64,000 bases of DNA, taken from contig JAETOL010000004.1 in the NCBI GenBank assembly GCA_021771755.1, forward strand, positions 1 to 64,000, in the 5' to 3' direction. The notes beneath the pieces were generated by a model. The model searched no databases. It was not told the origin of the DNA and was given only the letters and a program-made list of their open reading frames with translations. Shown in pieces: positions 17,993-25,350 of this stretch. The stretch comes from Lachnospiraceae bacterium. Lineage in GTDB: Bacteria > Bacillota > Clostridia > Lachnospirales > Lachnospiraceae. Position 1 is the stretch's first letter; the number at the start of each line of letters is the position of its first letter. The position numbers and the translations under genes were made by a program.

Positions 17993-19258
17993 TTACATGA
18001 AACAACTTTTTATAATTTCAATAATCTGATCCTGCTCCTCGGCAGTCATCTTGTTATCACTCGGCAAGCACAGACCTCTCTCGAAAATGTCCATGCCCAC
18101 ATCCACGCAGTCGCCTTCAATATAGGCATTGGTTTTGGCTCTGCCATTGCCTTCTCTTGTGATAAACGGATTCATTCGGAAAAGTGGCTGTTCGTGCATC
18201 GGCTTCCAGATCGGACGGCCTTCCGCATTGTACTTTGCCAAAGTTTCCAAAATCTCTGTCGGGCAGCTCTTGCCCGGTTCGCTGATGTAGAGTGCTTTCT
18301 GTTCACCACGAACCTGCTGGCACATCGCATCCTTGTCAATCAGCAAACAGGACAGCCAAAAGTTCGGCTCGCTGTTCTTCTCATCGTAAGGATTCATCTG
18401 CACCGGAAGGTCTTTCAATCCTTCCTTGTAGCGCATATAGATTGCTTTCTTCTGTGCAATATGTTCTTCCAGATACGGAATCTGCCCACGCACAACTCCG
18501 GCGATCACATTGCTCATGCGGTAGTTATAGCCCAGCTCCTCATGCTGATACCACGGTGCGGCTTCCCGGCTTTGGGTTGACCACTTGCGTACCTTCTCGG
18601 CATCTGCCTTGGAATCGGTGAGGAACATTCCACCGGACGAACCGGTAATGATCTTGTTTCCATTGAAACTGATGCAGCCGTAATCGCCAAAGCTGCCGGT
18701 TTCTTTTCCTTTATATGTAGCACCCAAGGATTCCGCTGCATCTTCAACGATCACAGCTCCGTGGGCAGTTGCTATCTTCTTGATTTCATCAATCTTGCCC
18801 GGTGTTCCATACAGATGAGCTACTACAATCACCTTGACATCCGGGTAAATCTCAAATGCTTTTTCCAGTGCCACCGGGTCCATATTCCAGGTGTCACGCT
18901 CGGTATCAATGAAAACAGGGATACCACCCTCATAAACCACCGGGTTCACCGTGGCATCGAAAGTGACATCGGAACAGAAAATTTTTCTATTGCTCAGCGC
19001 CCCTTTTCCAATTTCGGGCTGACCATACATGGCTTCCCCGGCAAGCTTCATGGCAAGATGGAGAGATGCCGTTCCTGCCGATAATGCGACTGCATATCGT
19101 ACACCAATCATTTCAGCAATCAATCGCTCTACTTCGTTAATATTCTTTCCTACCGTGGACATCCAGTTTGTTTCATACGCTTCGGTAACGTACTTCAATT
19201 CGTCACCGTGCATGGTCGGAGAAGCCAACCAGACCTTATTTTCAAATGGAGTAATCAT
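17993..19258 (-). CDS. DegT/DnrJ/EryC1/StrS aminotransferase (PglE-like)
   Basis: A 421-residue PLP-dependent sugar aminotransferase. VALSAGTASLHLAMKLA near residue 58 is the cofactor phosphate site, VIVEDAAESLGATYKGK near 170 has the Asp that contacts the PLP ring, and FNGNKIITGSSGGM near 200 has the Schiff-base Lys. The C-terminal PIWKPMHEQPLF is also standard. Given the upstream 4,6-dehydratase, it most likely aminates C4 of UDP-2-acetamido-2,6-dideoxy-4-ketohexose, as PglE does. It lies 30 bases after the dehydratase gene and 11 bases before the sugar transferase gene in one transcript. Confidence 0.88.
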   Translation of the reverse strand: MITPFENKVWLASPTMHGDELKYVTEAYETNWMSTVGKNINEVERLIAEMIGVRYAVALSAGTASLHLAMKLAGEAMYGQPEIGKGALSNRKIFCSDVTFDATVNPVVYEGGIPVFIDTERDTWNMDPVALEKAFEIYPDVKVIVVAHLYGTPGKIDEIKKIATAHGAVIVEDAAESLGATYKGKETGSFGDYGCISFNGNKIITGSSGGMFLTDSKADAEKVRKWSTQSREAAPWYQHEELGYNYRMSNVIAGVVRGQIPYLEEHIAQKKAIYMRYKEGLKDLPVQMNPYDEKNSEPNFWLSCLLIDKDAMCQQVRGEQKALYISEPGKSCPTEILETLAKYNAEGRPIWKPMHEQPLFRMNPFITREGNGRAKTNAYIEGDCVDVGMDIFERGLCLPSDNKMTAEEQDQIIEIIKSCFM

Positions 19259-19288
19259 TTGTTTTTTGCCTTTCCTTTTCCGTTTTAT

Positions 19289-21229
19289 CTATGCCATATG
19301 ATACGTCGTCACAATCGCCGCCACCCGTTCCTTCATGTCCTCTTTGTTCTTATAAGCAGCCTCCAGAAGTTCATCCAGCTCCTTCAGAAACTCTTCAATA
19401 TCAAAGGGGATCGGGCAGCCGATATGGATCAGATTATTTTTTGTCTTCTTTAAGCCTTCCTCAGCCATCAGCTTTTCTTCAAAAAGCTTCTCGCCCTTTC
19501 TCAGGCCTGAATATTCAATCTTAATATCCACGTCCGGCGTATAACCGGACAGTCTGATAAGGTTCCGGGCAAGGGTGTCAATCTTCACCGGCTCTCCCAT
19601 ATCCAGTACAAAGATTTCTCCACCCTTTGCATAAGTTCCTGCAAGAAGGACAAGGCTCACTGCTTCCGGGATCGTCATAAAATACCGGATGATATCCGGA
19701 TGTGTTACCGTTACCGGACCACCTGCCTCAATCTGTTTCTTGAAGAACGGAACCACGGATCCATTGCTGCCAAGTACGTTCCCAAAACGCACTGCAACAA
19801 ATTCCGTCGTTGATGTTTTTAAGGCTTCTGTGATTTCCTCGTTTGTGATTACCTCGTTCATAATCCCATGGGTAAACAGCTGAGGTATTTCATAGGCTTT
19901 TCCCTCTCTGATCTTTGAGTCAAATGCCTGTATGATCATTTCGCAAAGACGCTTGGAAGCCCCCATGATATTCGTAGGATTCACTGCCTTATCCGTACTG
20001 ATCAGGACAAATTTCTTACAGCCATGTACCATGGCCGCATATGCGGTTTTGTAGATTCCCATGGCATTGTTTTTCACCGCCTCACAGGGACTGTCCTCCA
20101 TCAGAGGTACATGCTTGTGGGCTGCCGTATGATATACGATCTCCGGACGAAACTCTTCAAACACCTGGAACATCTTCCGGCTGTCCCGGATGGAGCCGAT
20201 AACCACATCCAGTTTCAGCTCCGGATATTTTTTTCTTAATTCCTGCTGGATGTCATAAGCGTTGTTTTCATAAATATCCAGAAGGATCAGCTGCTTCGGA
20301 TTGTGAGCCGCTACCTGTCTTGCGATTTCTGATCCAATGGACCCCACTCCGGTAACAAGAACCGTTTTTTCACTGATGTAATCAAAAACCTCTGTCATAT
20401 CCGTTTTAATCGGAGGTCTTCCAAGTAAATCTTCTATCTGAACCGGCTTCATTTTGCTTACCAGGACCTCTCCATTACACAGCTGATAAATTCCTGGAAG
20501 GTTCATCAATTCACAGGAGGTTTCGTTGCATATGCGAAGGATTTCCCGCTTATCCTCCGGTTTTGCGCTTGGAATCGCCACATATATTTTTTCAATGGAA
20601 AACTTCTTTACAGCCTCCATGATTCTTTCTCTGCCGCCAAAAACCGGAACATTGTCAATATATCTGCCCCACTTGTTTTTGTTATCGTCAATAAAGCAGT
20701 ATACTTTTTTGTTAAGCTCTTTCGCATTCCTGATATCACGAAGAATCATCTGGCCGGCTTCTCCTGCACCAATGATCATCACTCTTTTTTCTACAATATC
20801 AACATTCTTCCGCCCCCTCAAAAGAAGGATAAAACGATAGGAGAAACGAATTCCCAGAGTGAGGGTAAACTGGATCATGATCCCGAATATATAATAAGAA
20901 ACAGGCATCCTTTTCATAGCCAGCGAAATAAAGATCATATATGTCAGTCCGGTGATCACAGTAGCAAGAATCATTCTGAGCAGTTCTGCATAGCTTGCAA
21001 AACGCCAGATACTCTTATAGAGTCTCAGTACATAAAATACAGCAATGCAAAAAACAGCATAAATCAGAATGGAGCTGTAATAGGTCTGGAAATATGTCGG
21101 TTCAATTTCACTGAACTGGCAGTCAAACCGTATCCATAAGCCCACAAAATAGCCTATGGCGATCGCCAGAAAATCATAAATCATCAACAGCAGGGTAACC
21201 ACCTGCCAATGCTCCAGTTTCTTTTTCAT
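19289..21229 (-). CDS. Membrane UDP-sugar 4,6-dehydratase (PglF/FlaA1-like)
   Basis: A 646-residue polysaccharide biosynthesis protein: four N-terminal membrane helices (to about residue 125), a first Rossmann-like domain (VMIIGAGEAGQMILRDI near 150) and a C-terminal extended-SDR domain with STDKAVNPTNIMGASKR near 410, the Met-containing active site of this family. Homologues convert UDP-GlcNAc to the 4-keto-6-deoxy sugar. The NAD loop reads TGVGSIGSE, one residue shorter than the usual TGAGGSIGSE. The true start is the ATG at 21,229 with AGGAG about eleven bases upstream; a TTG at 21,259 is less likely. First gene of the polysaccharide transcript, so also the entry point of expression. Confidence 0.88.
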   Translation of the reverse strand: MKKKLEHWQVVTLLLMIYDFLAIAIGYFVGLWIRFDCQFSEIEPTYFQTYYSSILIYAVFCIAVFYVLRLYKSIWRFASYAELLRMILATVITGLTYMIFISLAMKRMPVSYYIFGIMIQFTLTLGIRFSYRFILLLRGRKNVDIVEKRVMIIGAGEAGQMILRDIRNAKELNKKVYCFIDDNKNKWGRYIDNVPVFGGRERIMEAVKKFSIEKIYVAIPSAKPEDKREILRICNETSCELMNLPGIYQLCNGEVLVSKMKPVQIEDLLGRPPIKTDMTEVFDYISEKTVLVTGVGSIGSEIARQVAAHNPKQLILLDIYENNAYDIQQELRKKYPELKLDVVIGSIRDSRKMFQVFEEFRPEIVYHTAAHKHVPLMEDSPCEAVKNNAMGIYKTAYAAMVHGCKKFVLISTDKAVNPTNIMGASKRLCEMIIQAFDSKIREGKAYEIPQLFTHGIMNEVITNEEITEALKTSTTEFVAVRFGNVLGSNGSVVPFFKKQIEAGGPVTVTHPDIIRYFMTIPEAVSLVLLAGTYAKGGEIFVLDMGEPVKIDTLARNLIRLSGYTPDVDIKIEYSGLRKGEKLFEEKLMAEEGLKKTKNNLIHIGCPIPFDIEEFLKELDELLEAAYKNKEDMKERVAAIVTTYHMA

Positions 21230-21550
21230 CGGTTTTGAATCTCCTCTCAATTTAAGCAATAAAACATCAGATAAATACGCGCAATAATCCCGTTATTGAA
21301 AACCGGAAGTTACAGCTGATGCCGGACTCCTGTTTTTGTGCAGGCACACGAAAACAGGCATAAAGCAACCATTATCCAATGCTCTATCCCGTTACTCTTA
21401 GCTTTTGAGTTTGTATTTATTTTTTTGTAATTCAATTTCTTTTTCTTCCTTCCCCTACTGTTTTACACACACCTCGAATGATGATTCTTTCAGCCACTCT
21501 CCTCATTCAGTGCCTCTTTTTCATAAGTGTTAACTTACATAGACTATAGC
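21230..21550 (-). promoter_or_regulatory. Long 5' leader of the polysaccharide operon with a hairpin
   Basis: About 315 bases separate the promoter from the dehydratase start codon and contain no gene. A strong hairpin lies at 21,329-21,358: CCTGTTTT pairs with AAAACAGG, with an inner GTG/CAC pair. It is not followed by a run of U, so it is not a simple terminator. A second small hairpin (CAATAA-CGGGA-TTATTG) follows near 21,285. Long leaders in front of polysaccharide operons in Clostridia are often targets of NusG-like (LoaP) antitermination; no loaP gene is in the window, so this remains a suggestion. Confidence 0.4.
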
Positions 21551-21579
21551 ATAATCTAAATTATGTGTAAATATGTCAA
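21551..21579 (-). promoter_or_regulatory. Probable sigma-A promoter of the polysaccharide operon
   Basis: On the minus strand a perfect -35 TTGACA (21,574-21,579) is separated by 17 bases from GATTAT (21,551-21,556), which matches four of six of the -10 consensus. No other good promoter is seen between the small broken gene at 21,686 and the dehydratase gene. All genes down to 339 are on this strand with short gaps, so this is probably the main promoter of the locus. Confidence 0.6.
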
Positions 21580-21685
21580 GATATACAAAATCCGGAGGTA
21601 AAAAGTCCAAGCATTTTGTGCTAAAATACTCTATATTTCTACAATTAAAAGGCAATCATGCTGCCCCCATAAAACAATATCCTCC

Positions 21686-22096
21686 TTACTGAATCCCACG
21701 CACTTTGTCTGTATCCAGTTCTTCCAGGAAAGCCTCAATGTAAAGAATCTCATCATGACGGTCTTTTCCGCTTTTTTCTTCTCTTTGAAATTCAAGGGCA
21801 AGAGCTTTTAGGTGATCTCGGACATTGTCTATCGCTTCCTTATCTCCACGAAATCCATAATAGATCCTTCTGGCGGCTTCGTTCTCTGTAAGTTGAAAGG
21901 CAGCTGCATAAAGCTTATGCTGCAAAAAAGACTTTCATATATAATTTATGTACAAAATAAAGATTACTATCTGCATTACACAAACAGATGCCGCAGGTTA
22001 TGGGAAAATACTTTTTGCGGAAGGACATCGGCATTCCTGTCCGATCAAAAATCCACAAAAATCTGACAGGGTGGTTTCTGTTATCTTTTCATTCAT
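21686..22096 (-). pseudogene. Broken small gene of unknown function
   Basis: A clear start (ATG at 22,096, AGGAGG seven bases upstream) encodes MNEKITETTLSDFCGFLIG and stops after 32 codons at 21,998. Further on, the frame from a TTG at 21,925 to 21,686 encodes a 79-residue acidic, helical segment (HKLYAAAFQLTENEA ... FLEELDTDKVRG) that looks like a genuine protein end. The two can be joined only with frame changes, one of which may be in the run of six T near 21,930. I do not recognise the family. Alternatively the downstream piece is expressed alone from its TTG, although no SD precedes it. It lies alone between the polysaccharide promoter and the PFL operon terminator. Confidence 0.45.
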
Positions 22097-22185
22097 ATCT
22101 GCATCCTCCTGAACGATTGACTTCTCTTATAGGATAATCTTAATCATTCCCTGAAAAACAGATAAAATTCTTTTTTCCATATAAG

Positions 22186-22219
22186 AAAAAACCTCTGAAC
22201 ATCCAATCTGTCCAGAGGT
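22186..22219 (-). terminator. Terminator of the polA-to-PFL operon
   Basis: On the minus strand ACCTCTG and CAGAGGT form a seven-base stem (22,213-22,219 with 22,191-22,197) around a 15-base loop, followed by TTTTTTCTT. It starts 16 bases after the stop codon of the PFL family gene. Confidence 0.8.
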
Positions 22220-22234
22220 ATTATCTGTTCTTTA

Positions 22235-23599
22235 TCAGTTTTTAAAGCTGTGGATCGGAGCAGGGATTCTTCCTCCGCGGTCAACAAATGCTTCACAGGA
22301 GAAGGAATTTACCGGCATGATCGGCGCATAACCCAGGAGTCCGCCGAATTCTACAGTTTCGCCAACGCCCTTGCCGATCACAGGGATCACGCGGACAGCC
22401 GTTGTTTTCTGGTTGATCATACCGATTGCTGCCTCATCTGCGATCAGACCGGAAATGGTAGATGCCTTCGTATCTCCCGGAATGGCGATCATATCCAGTC
22501 CTACGGAGCAGACGCAGGTCATGGCTTCCAGTTTTTCCAGAGAAAGAGCGCCAAGATTTACTGCATCGATCATTCCCTGATCCTCACTGACCGGGATGAA
22601 AGCGCCGCTTAAGCCACCTACTGCTGCAGATGCCATAACACCGCCTTTTTTCACCTGATCATTCAGAAGTGCAAGAGCTGCTGTTGTTCCCGGAGCTCCT
22701 ACTCTCTCAAGTCCGATCTCCTCAAGGATCTCTGCCACACTGTCTCCAATGGCAGGAGTCGGGGCAAGGGAAAGGTCTACGATACCAAAAGGAACACCAA
22801 GGCGTCGGGAGGCTTCCCGGGCAACCAGCTGGCCTACGCGGGTAACCTTAAAGGCTGTTCTCTTGATCATCTCGCAAAGAGTTTCAAAATCCTTACCGCG
22901 TACCTTCTGAAGGGCAGTCTTTACAACGCCCGGTCCGCTGACGCCTACATTGATGATACAGTCAGCTTCTGTCACACCGTGGAAAGCGCCCGCCATAAAC
23001 GGGTTGTCATCCGGTGCATTGCAGAATACCACCAGTTTGGCACAGCCAAGAGAGTCCTGATCCCGGCTTGCTTTTGCAGTCTCCAGGACGATCTCTCCCA
23101 TAAGTCTGACTGCATCCATATTGATACCGGTTCTGGTAGAACCTACATTTACAGAGCTGCACACCCGCTCAGTAACGGCAAGAGCCTGAGGAATGGAACG
23201 GATCAGGAGTTCTTCTGCCGGAGTCATTCCCTTGCTTACCAGAGCAGAATAGCCTCCGATAAAGTTTACGCCTACTGTTTTGGCCGCTCTGTCCAGGGTT
23301 TTTGCTATGGAAACAAAATCCTCTGTGGAACGGCAGGCAGCACCGCCTATCAGTGCGATAGGGGTAACAGAAATACGTTTGTTCACAATGGGAATCCCAT
23401 ACTCCATTGCGATCTTGTCACCGGTTTCTACCAGGTTTTCTGCGTATTTTGTGATTTTATTGTAAATATTTTCGTTTACCTTTTCCAGATCACTGTCAAT
23501 ACAGTCCAGAAGGCTGATCCCCATAGTGATGGTACGAACGTCAAGGTTTTCCTGCTCGATCATCTTATTGGTCTCATTTACTTCAAACATGTTAATCAT
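22235..23599 (-). CDS. PFL family protein (DUF711/UPF0210)
   Basis: A 454-residue protein of the UPF0210/DUF711 family, recognised by [12 protein letters not shown] near residue 25, [28 protein letters not shown], and the C-terminal [12 protein letters not shown] and [14 protein letters not shown]. Its fold is related to pyruvate-formate-lyase-like barrels, but no reaction is established to my knowledge. It is nearly always next to a small ACT-domain gene, as here (52 bases upstream), which suggests regulation by an amino acid. The ATG at 23,599 has AAGGAG ten bases before it; the longer N-terminus reading to 23,686 runs into the intergenic region and is not used. The operon ends after this gene. 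Confidence 0.9.
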   Translation of the reverse strand: MINMFEVNETNKMIEQENLDVRTITMGISLLDCIDSDLEKVNENIYNKITKYAENLVETGDKIAMEYGIPIVNKRISVTPIALIGGAACRSTEDFVSIAKTLDRAAKTVGVNFIGGYSALVSKGMTPAEELLIRSIPQALAVTERVCSSVNVGSTRTGINMDAVRLMGEIVLETAKASRDQDSLGCAKLVVFCNAPDDNPFMAGAFHGVTEADCIINVGVSGPGVVKTALQKVRGKDFETLCEMIKRTAFKVTRVGQLVAREASRRLGVPFGIVDLSLAPTPAIGDSVAEILEEIGLERVGAPGTTAALALLNDQVKKGGVMASAAVGGLSGAFIPVSEDQGMIDAVNLGALSLEKLEAMTCVCSVGLDMIAIPGDTKASTISGLIADEAAIGMINQKTTAVRVIPVIGKGVGETVEFGGLLGYAPIMPVNSFSCEAFVDRGGRIPAPIHSFKN

Positions 23600-23651
23600 A
23601 TGCTGCTGTCTCCTTAGAAATGTAAATAGTATGCAAATACCTCTTCTCTCA

Positions 23652-23924
23652 CTAGATTCTGTGCATCTTGTTGAAGATATCCTCATGCTGGCAGTGGATC
23701 ACCACTCCGATACTGTCACCAAGCTCGTTCAATTCTCTGGCAAGAGATGCACTGTCTTTTGCAGATGCGCTGGTATCTGTTACCATCATCATGTTAAAAT
23801 AGCCCTGTACGATGGTCTGGGTAATATCAAGAATGTTCACATTGTTGTCAGCCAGATAGGTACATACCTTTGCAATAATTCCTACTGTGTCATTTCCTAC
23901 TACTGTGATGATTGTTTTTTTCAT
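23652..23924 (-). CDS. ACT-domain protein (UPF0237)
   Basis: A 90-residue protein formed by a single ACT domain: [20 protein letters not shown] at the N-terminus, [19 protein letters not shown] in the second strand-helix unit. ACT domains bind amino acids and pair with enzymes or regulators. This family (UPF0237) is conserved as the partner of the PFL/DUF711 protein, which follows in the same transcript. The gene begins 20 bases after the MBL-fold gene ends, so it is part of the polA operon. Ligand is unknown. Confidence 0.9.
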   Translation of the reverse strand: MKKTIITVVGNDTVGIIAKVCTYLADNNVNILDITQTIVQGYFNMMMVTDTSASAKDSASLARELNELGDSIGVVIHCQHEDIFNKMHRI

Positions 23925-23944
23925 GGTATTTGATCCTCGTCTTT

Positions 23945-24742
23945 CTATACGGTAACTGCCTCGGAAGCAAAGTCCCGTTTCGCCACCTGAATTTTAAAAT
24001 CCTTTGATTTATAAGGGTTGTCTCCCAGTGTTACCTCTGAACATACCGTCTCATAAGCCAGTTCCTCGTAGTTGTTTTCCCGGCTTAAGTGACCCAGGAA
24101 GATTGCTTTCATGTTGTCATGAAGAAGCCTGCACAAAAGTCTTCCTGCGTTTTCATTGGAAAGATGTCCCCGGTCTCCCAGGATCCTCTGTTTCAGATAA
24201 TATGGATATTTGCCCACCTGAAGCATCCGGATATCATGATTTGCCTCCAGAAGCAGAGCATCCAGATCCTGCAGATTTTCGATAATGTAGTCATTATACT
24301 TCCCAAGGTCTGTTGCGATGCCTACAGAATGTGTGCCACATTCCAGACGATATCCCACCGGCTGTGCCGCATCATGAGAAATGGTAAAGGGCTTTACCTT
24401 CAAATCCTTGATAAGAAACGGTTCGTCTTCCCGGATTTCATGAAAAATACCTTCCGGGATCTTTCCCAGAGATCCGGAACGGACCATGGCATCCACCGTC
24501 CCGCCTGTGGCATAAATCGGAATCCCGTATCTCCGCGCGATCACTCCCAGTCCTTTGATATGATCGGAATGTTCGTGTGTGATCAGTATTCCGTCAATGT
24601 CTCTCCCTGTAAGCTCCAGACTGTTCAGTCCTGTTTCCATCTTTTTTCCGCTGATGCCGATATCCACCAGCACATGCGCACATTCCGAACCTACATAAAT
24701 GCAGTTGCCGCTGCTTCCGCTGGCTATGCTGCAAAGTCTCAT
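23945..24742 (-). CDS. MBL-fold metallohydrolase (YycJ/WalJ-like)
   Basis: A 265-residue metallo-beta-lactamase-fold protein. It starts MRLCSIASGSSGNCIYVG, the N-terminus typical of the YycJ/WalJ group of putative 5'-exonucleases, and contains the metal site THEHSDHIKG near residue 58, HDAAQPVGY near 140 and LLLEANHD near 172. WalJ in Bacilli is linked to cell-wall stress control and DNA repair; here the neighbours are polA and coaE, which fits a nuclease role better. The start at 24,742 overlaps the coaE stop by four bases (ATGA); the upstream frame to 24,790 is inside coaE and was not used. Confidence 0.87.
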   Translation of the reverse strand: MRLCSIASGSSGNCIYVGSECAHVLVDIGISGKKMETGLNSLELTGRDIDGILITHEHSDHIKGLGVIARRYGIPIYATGGTVDAMVRSGSLGKIPEGIFHEIREDEPFLIKDLKVKPFTISHDAAQPVGYRLECGTHSVGIATDLGKYNDYIIENLQDLDALLLEANHDIRMLQVGKYPYYLKQRILGDRGHLSNENAGRLLCRLLHDNMKAIFLGHLSRENNYEELAYETVCSEVTLGDNPYKSKDFKIQVAKRDFASEAVTV

Positions 24743-25350
24743 AATTTCTTTATCCCTTCTTCGATCTGTCTGTATGTGTCCTGCGGACATCCGTTGTTTT
24801 TTATCACATAGTCTGCATGCGAAAAAAAGAAATCGTCTGATGCCTGACGGGCAATGATATTCTCTGCTTTTTCACGGCTGTAGCCCCTGTCTGCCATAAG
24901 GCGGCAGATCCGGATCTCACTGTCTGTATGCACATACCAGATTTTGTCACAGAATACGTCATAATGATCCTCAAGAAGAAGAGCCGCCTCCACAACAAAC
25001 AGCTTACAGCCTTTTTCCCTTTCTTCCTGTATTTTTTCCAGTATCCGGGACTTAACCGCCGGATGGATGATCCCATTTAATTTCTGACGCATTTCCTCAT
25101 TACAGAATACTACATCAGAAACCCTCTTCCGGTCAATGGTTTTGTCGTTTTTTATCACTTTTTTTCCAAACAGTTCCACAACCTGATCATAGCACCTCTG
25201 TCCCGGTTCCATGACCTGATGTCCAACCCGGTCTGCCTGTACGACACAGGCGGACAAATGCTCTTCCAGATAATCCAGAACCGTACTTTTGCCTGCGCCC
25301 ACTCCACCGGTCAGTCCAATTATCTTCATCTTTTTCTGTTCTCCTGTCAT
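24739..25350 (-). CDS. coaE: Dephospho-CoA kinase
   Basis: The last enzyme of coenzyme A synthesis; it phosphorylates the ribose 3'-hydroxyl of dephospho-CoA with ATP in the cytosol. The 203-residue protein has the P-loop GLTGGVGAGKST at residues 12 to 23, VQADRVGHQV near 37, GIIHPAVKSRI near 92 and the lid region ICRLMADRGYSREKAENII near 150, all as expected for the family. The start used at 25,350 overlaps the polA stop by four bases (ATGA). An ATG seven codons later also has an AGGAG in front, so the start is uncertain by seven residues. Confidence 0.93.
   Translation of the reverse strand: MTGEQKKMKIIGLTGGVGAGKSTVLDYLEEHLSACVVQADRVGHQVMEPGQRCYDQVVELFGKKVIKNDKTIDRKRVSDVVFCNEEMRQKLNGIIHPAVKSRILEKIQEEREKGCKLFVVEAALLLEDHYDVFCDKIWYVHTDSEIRICRLMADRGYSREKAENIIARQASDDFFFSHADYVIKNNGCPQDTYRQIEEGIKKL

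Noticed and set aside
22979-23617. 212-codon plus-strand frame
   Set aside because: It lies fully opposite the well-supported PFL family gene, has no family features and Cys/His-rich composition typical of antisense frames.
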